IMG/VR virus record: IMGVR_UViG_3300045996_001073
Location: 1-22,069 of that record
Reading direction: 5' to 3' (one strand)
DNA: 22,069 nucleotides
Origin: a virus
Numbering within the stretch: position 1 is the first letter of the stretch; each line of letters begins with the position of its first letter. Position numbers and translations under genes: made by a program. The notes beneath the pieces were generated by a model. It was given only the letters and a program-made list of their open reading frames with translations, ran no database searches and was not told the DNA's origin. Of this stretch, positions 21,512 through 22,069 are shown in pieces.

Positions 21512-21603
21512 GCAGGCCTCCGCAGCGCGAGGCGCAGCGCTTCGGCGGGCTTGTGCCCGACCGCGCGCAGCGTGAAGTAGATCAGCGGAAAGGTGGTGGT
21601 CAT
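21508..21603 (-). CDS. Very small protein (31 residues), unknown function
   Basis: ATG 21603 is preceded by AGGAG about six bases away. The frame encodes TTTFPLIYFTLRAVGHKPAE then ALRLALRRPA and stops in a GTGA overlap with the next gene. The short hydrophobic start and amphipathic basic end form a helix-like peptide. Its good ribosome site, exact coupling to the next gene and position filling an otherwise empty 100-base gap between two genes argue that it is real. It is below the length cut of most gene finders. Confidence 0.55.
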   Translation of the reverse strand: MTTTFPLIYFTLRAVGHKPAEALRLALRRPA

Positions 21604-21617
21604 GGCTGGCTCCTGGC

Positions 21618-21821
21618 TCAGGGGCTGACGAACATCTTGCCGACCGGGCGGCCGGCGGCCTGCTGCTTGGCGGCGAAGCGCCGGGCCTCGTCCTTCGCCT
21701 CGCTGAAGAAGCCGTTGTGCTCGAAGACGACCTCGCGGGCCTCGTTCTCGAAAATCCAGAAGCCGCGGCCGCGCGGGGCCTTGCCGTGGCTGAAGCGGAA
21801 GCGGGAATCATCGAATCGCAT
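21618..21821 (-). CDS. Small phage protein, unknown function
   Basis: The 67-residue product begins RFDDSRFRFSHGKAPRGRGF and continues WIFENEAREVVFEHNGFFSE, then a helix AKDEARRFAAKQQAAGR. The aromatic beta-hairpin followed by a basic helix is a compact single-domain plan. GGAG lies about seven bases before ATG 21821. A longer open frame to 22013 would run through the partial gene upstream, so it is rejected. It is 14 bases ahead of the 31-residue gene. Function unknown. Confidence 0.65.
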   Translation of the reverse strand: MRFDDSRFRFSHGKAPRGRGFWIFENEAREVVFEHNGFFSEAKDEARRFAAKQQAAGRPVGKMFVSP

Positions 21822-21846
21822 GGTGAGCTCCGGGGTGGTGGTGGTG

Positions 21847-21867
21847 GGCCGCCCTGCGCGGGCGGCC
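21847..21867. other. GC-rich hairpin in the leader of the 21618-21821 gene
   Basis: GGCCGCCC and GGGCGGCC form a perfect eight-pair stem with a five-base loop, inside the 59-base gap after the partial gene. On the leftward transcript a CCACC-rich stretch follows and no U run, so a simple intrinsic terminator is unlikely. A processing or translation-control element is possible. Confidence 0.4.
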
Positions 21868-21880
21868 TGGGTGGTGGATT

Positions 21881-22069
21881 TCAGGCGGCGGCCTTCCAGG
21901 CGCGCAGGTGGTTTGCGATGAAGCCGGCGACGTGGGCCTCGAGGCGGGCCTCGTCGGTGCAGAAGGCGCTCAGTTCGTGGCTCGTGATTCGGCCGTTCGT
22001 GCCGATCGCCCAAATGACGATCACGTCGTCTCGGCCGCAGTTGATGGTGCTGATCGCGACGCCGGCGTC
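21881..22069 (-). CDS. C-terminal part of a small phage gene (partial)
   Basis: The frame is open from the right edge to a TGA at 21881-21883 and gives 62 residues: AGVAISTINCGRDDVIVIWA, then NGRITSHELSAFCTDEARLE and a helix AHVAGFIANHLRAWKAAA. No ATG occurs in frame, and the only in-frame GTG (about codon 16) lies inside a beta strand, so the true start is probably outside the window. It heads the leftward set as far as can be seen. Function unknown. Confidence 0.55.
   Translation of the reverse strand, partial: DAGVAISTINCGRDDVIVIWAIGTNGRITSHELSAFCTDEARLEAHVAGFIANHLRAWKAAA

Noticed and set aside
20480-21580. Plus-strand open frames opposite the tiny minus-strand genes (for example 20927-21580)
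   Set aside because: They are Arg/Ser/Ala-rich with poor start signals, while the minus-strand frames have ribosome sites and start/stop overlaps.
21278-21811. The 177-codon reading of the minus-strand frame
   Set aside because: Its first 100 residues run through two other minus-strand genes and are Ser/Arg-rich. GTG 21511 has a better ribosome site.
1-22069. tRNA, CRISPR, IS element, attachment site or integrase
   Set aside because: No cloverleaf, spaced direct repeats, transposase or recombinase frame was seen on either strand. The window may still belong to a prophage whose ends lie outside.

Overview
The window is a compact, GC-rich stretch of a tailed bacteriophage or prophage genome. 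By eye its GC content is about two thirds. There is a tail tube protein, a tape measure and a G/G-T frameshift pair, but no sheath gene, so the particle should have a long non-contractile (siphovirus) tail. The lysis block ends with a nested Rz/Rz1 spanin pair carrying a lipobox, which implies a Gram-negative host. High GC points to a host such as a beta-, gamma- or alphaproteobacterium, but nothing here fixes the genus. I see no integrase, repressor, tRNA, IS element or CRISPR array.

Layout on the plus strand. (1) 1-1336: the last codons of an upstream gene, then a SAM-dependent methyltransferase and a GT-A-like glycosyltransferase, an unusual pair to find beside the connector genes. (2) 1333-2983: neck and tail-end genes, namely a gp6-like head-tail connector, a head closure protein, an HK97 gp10-like protein and a DUF3168-like tail terminator. 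(3) 3035-6664: major tail protein, tail assembly chaperones G and G-T made by a -1 frameshift at A AAA AAC, and an 805-residue tape measure (roughly 120 nm of tail by the usual 0.15 nm per residue rule). (4) 6669-13559: an adhesion and glycan-binding block containing a multidomain fibre, a LamG-like lectin, a small accessory protein and a glycoside-hydrolase-like protein with a Pro-rich neck and an inserted beta domain. Two paralogous tail proteins, 6669-7268 and 12597-13559, bracket this block. (5) 13566-17412: the tail-tip set of a DUF1833 protein, an NlpC/P60 peptidase and a large J-like central tip protein. (6) 17437-18719: a small fibre-tip-like protein and a second, shortened relative of the hydrolase-like protein. 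(7) 18726-20265: lysis genes, namely a one-TM coiled-coil protein (holin candidate), a GH19 endolysin and Rz with embedded Rz1.

On the minus strand, 22069 down to 20235 holds eight very small genes (31 to 117 residues where complete). Most are chained by 4-base start/stop overlaps, and they converge on the lysis genes. None has a function I can recognise. The convergent 3' ends overlap inside a perfect inverted repeat whose two arms supply the stop codons of Rz1 and of the last minus-strand gene.

Genes are packed with almost no spacing, and ATGA, GTGA or TGATG junctions are common, so translational coupling is probably the main local control. The only notable non-coding gaps are about 50 bases before the major tail gene, with two hairpins in or next to it, and about 60 bases with a GC hairpin at 21822-21880. 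No stretch over 300 bases lacks a gene. The features most worth following up are the methyltransferase/glycosyltransferase pair with serine-rich structural proteins nearby, and the two hydrolase-like tail proteins that share an N-terminal domain, a flexible neck and a C-terminal domain.
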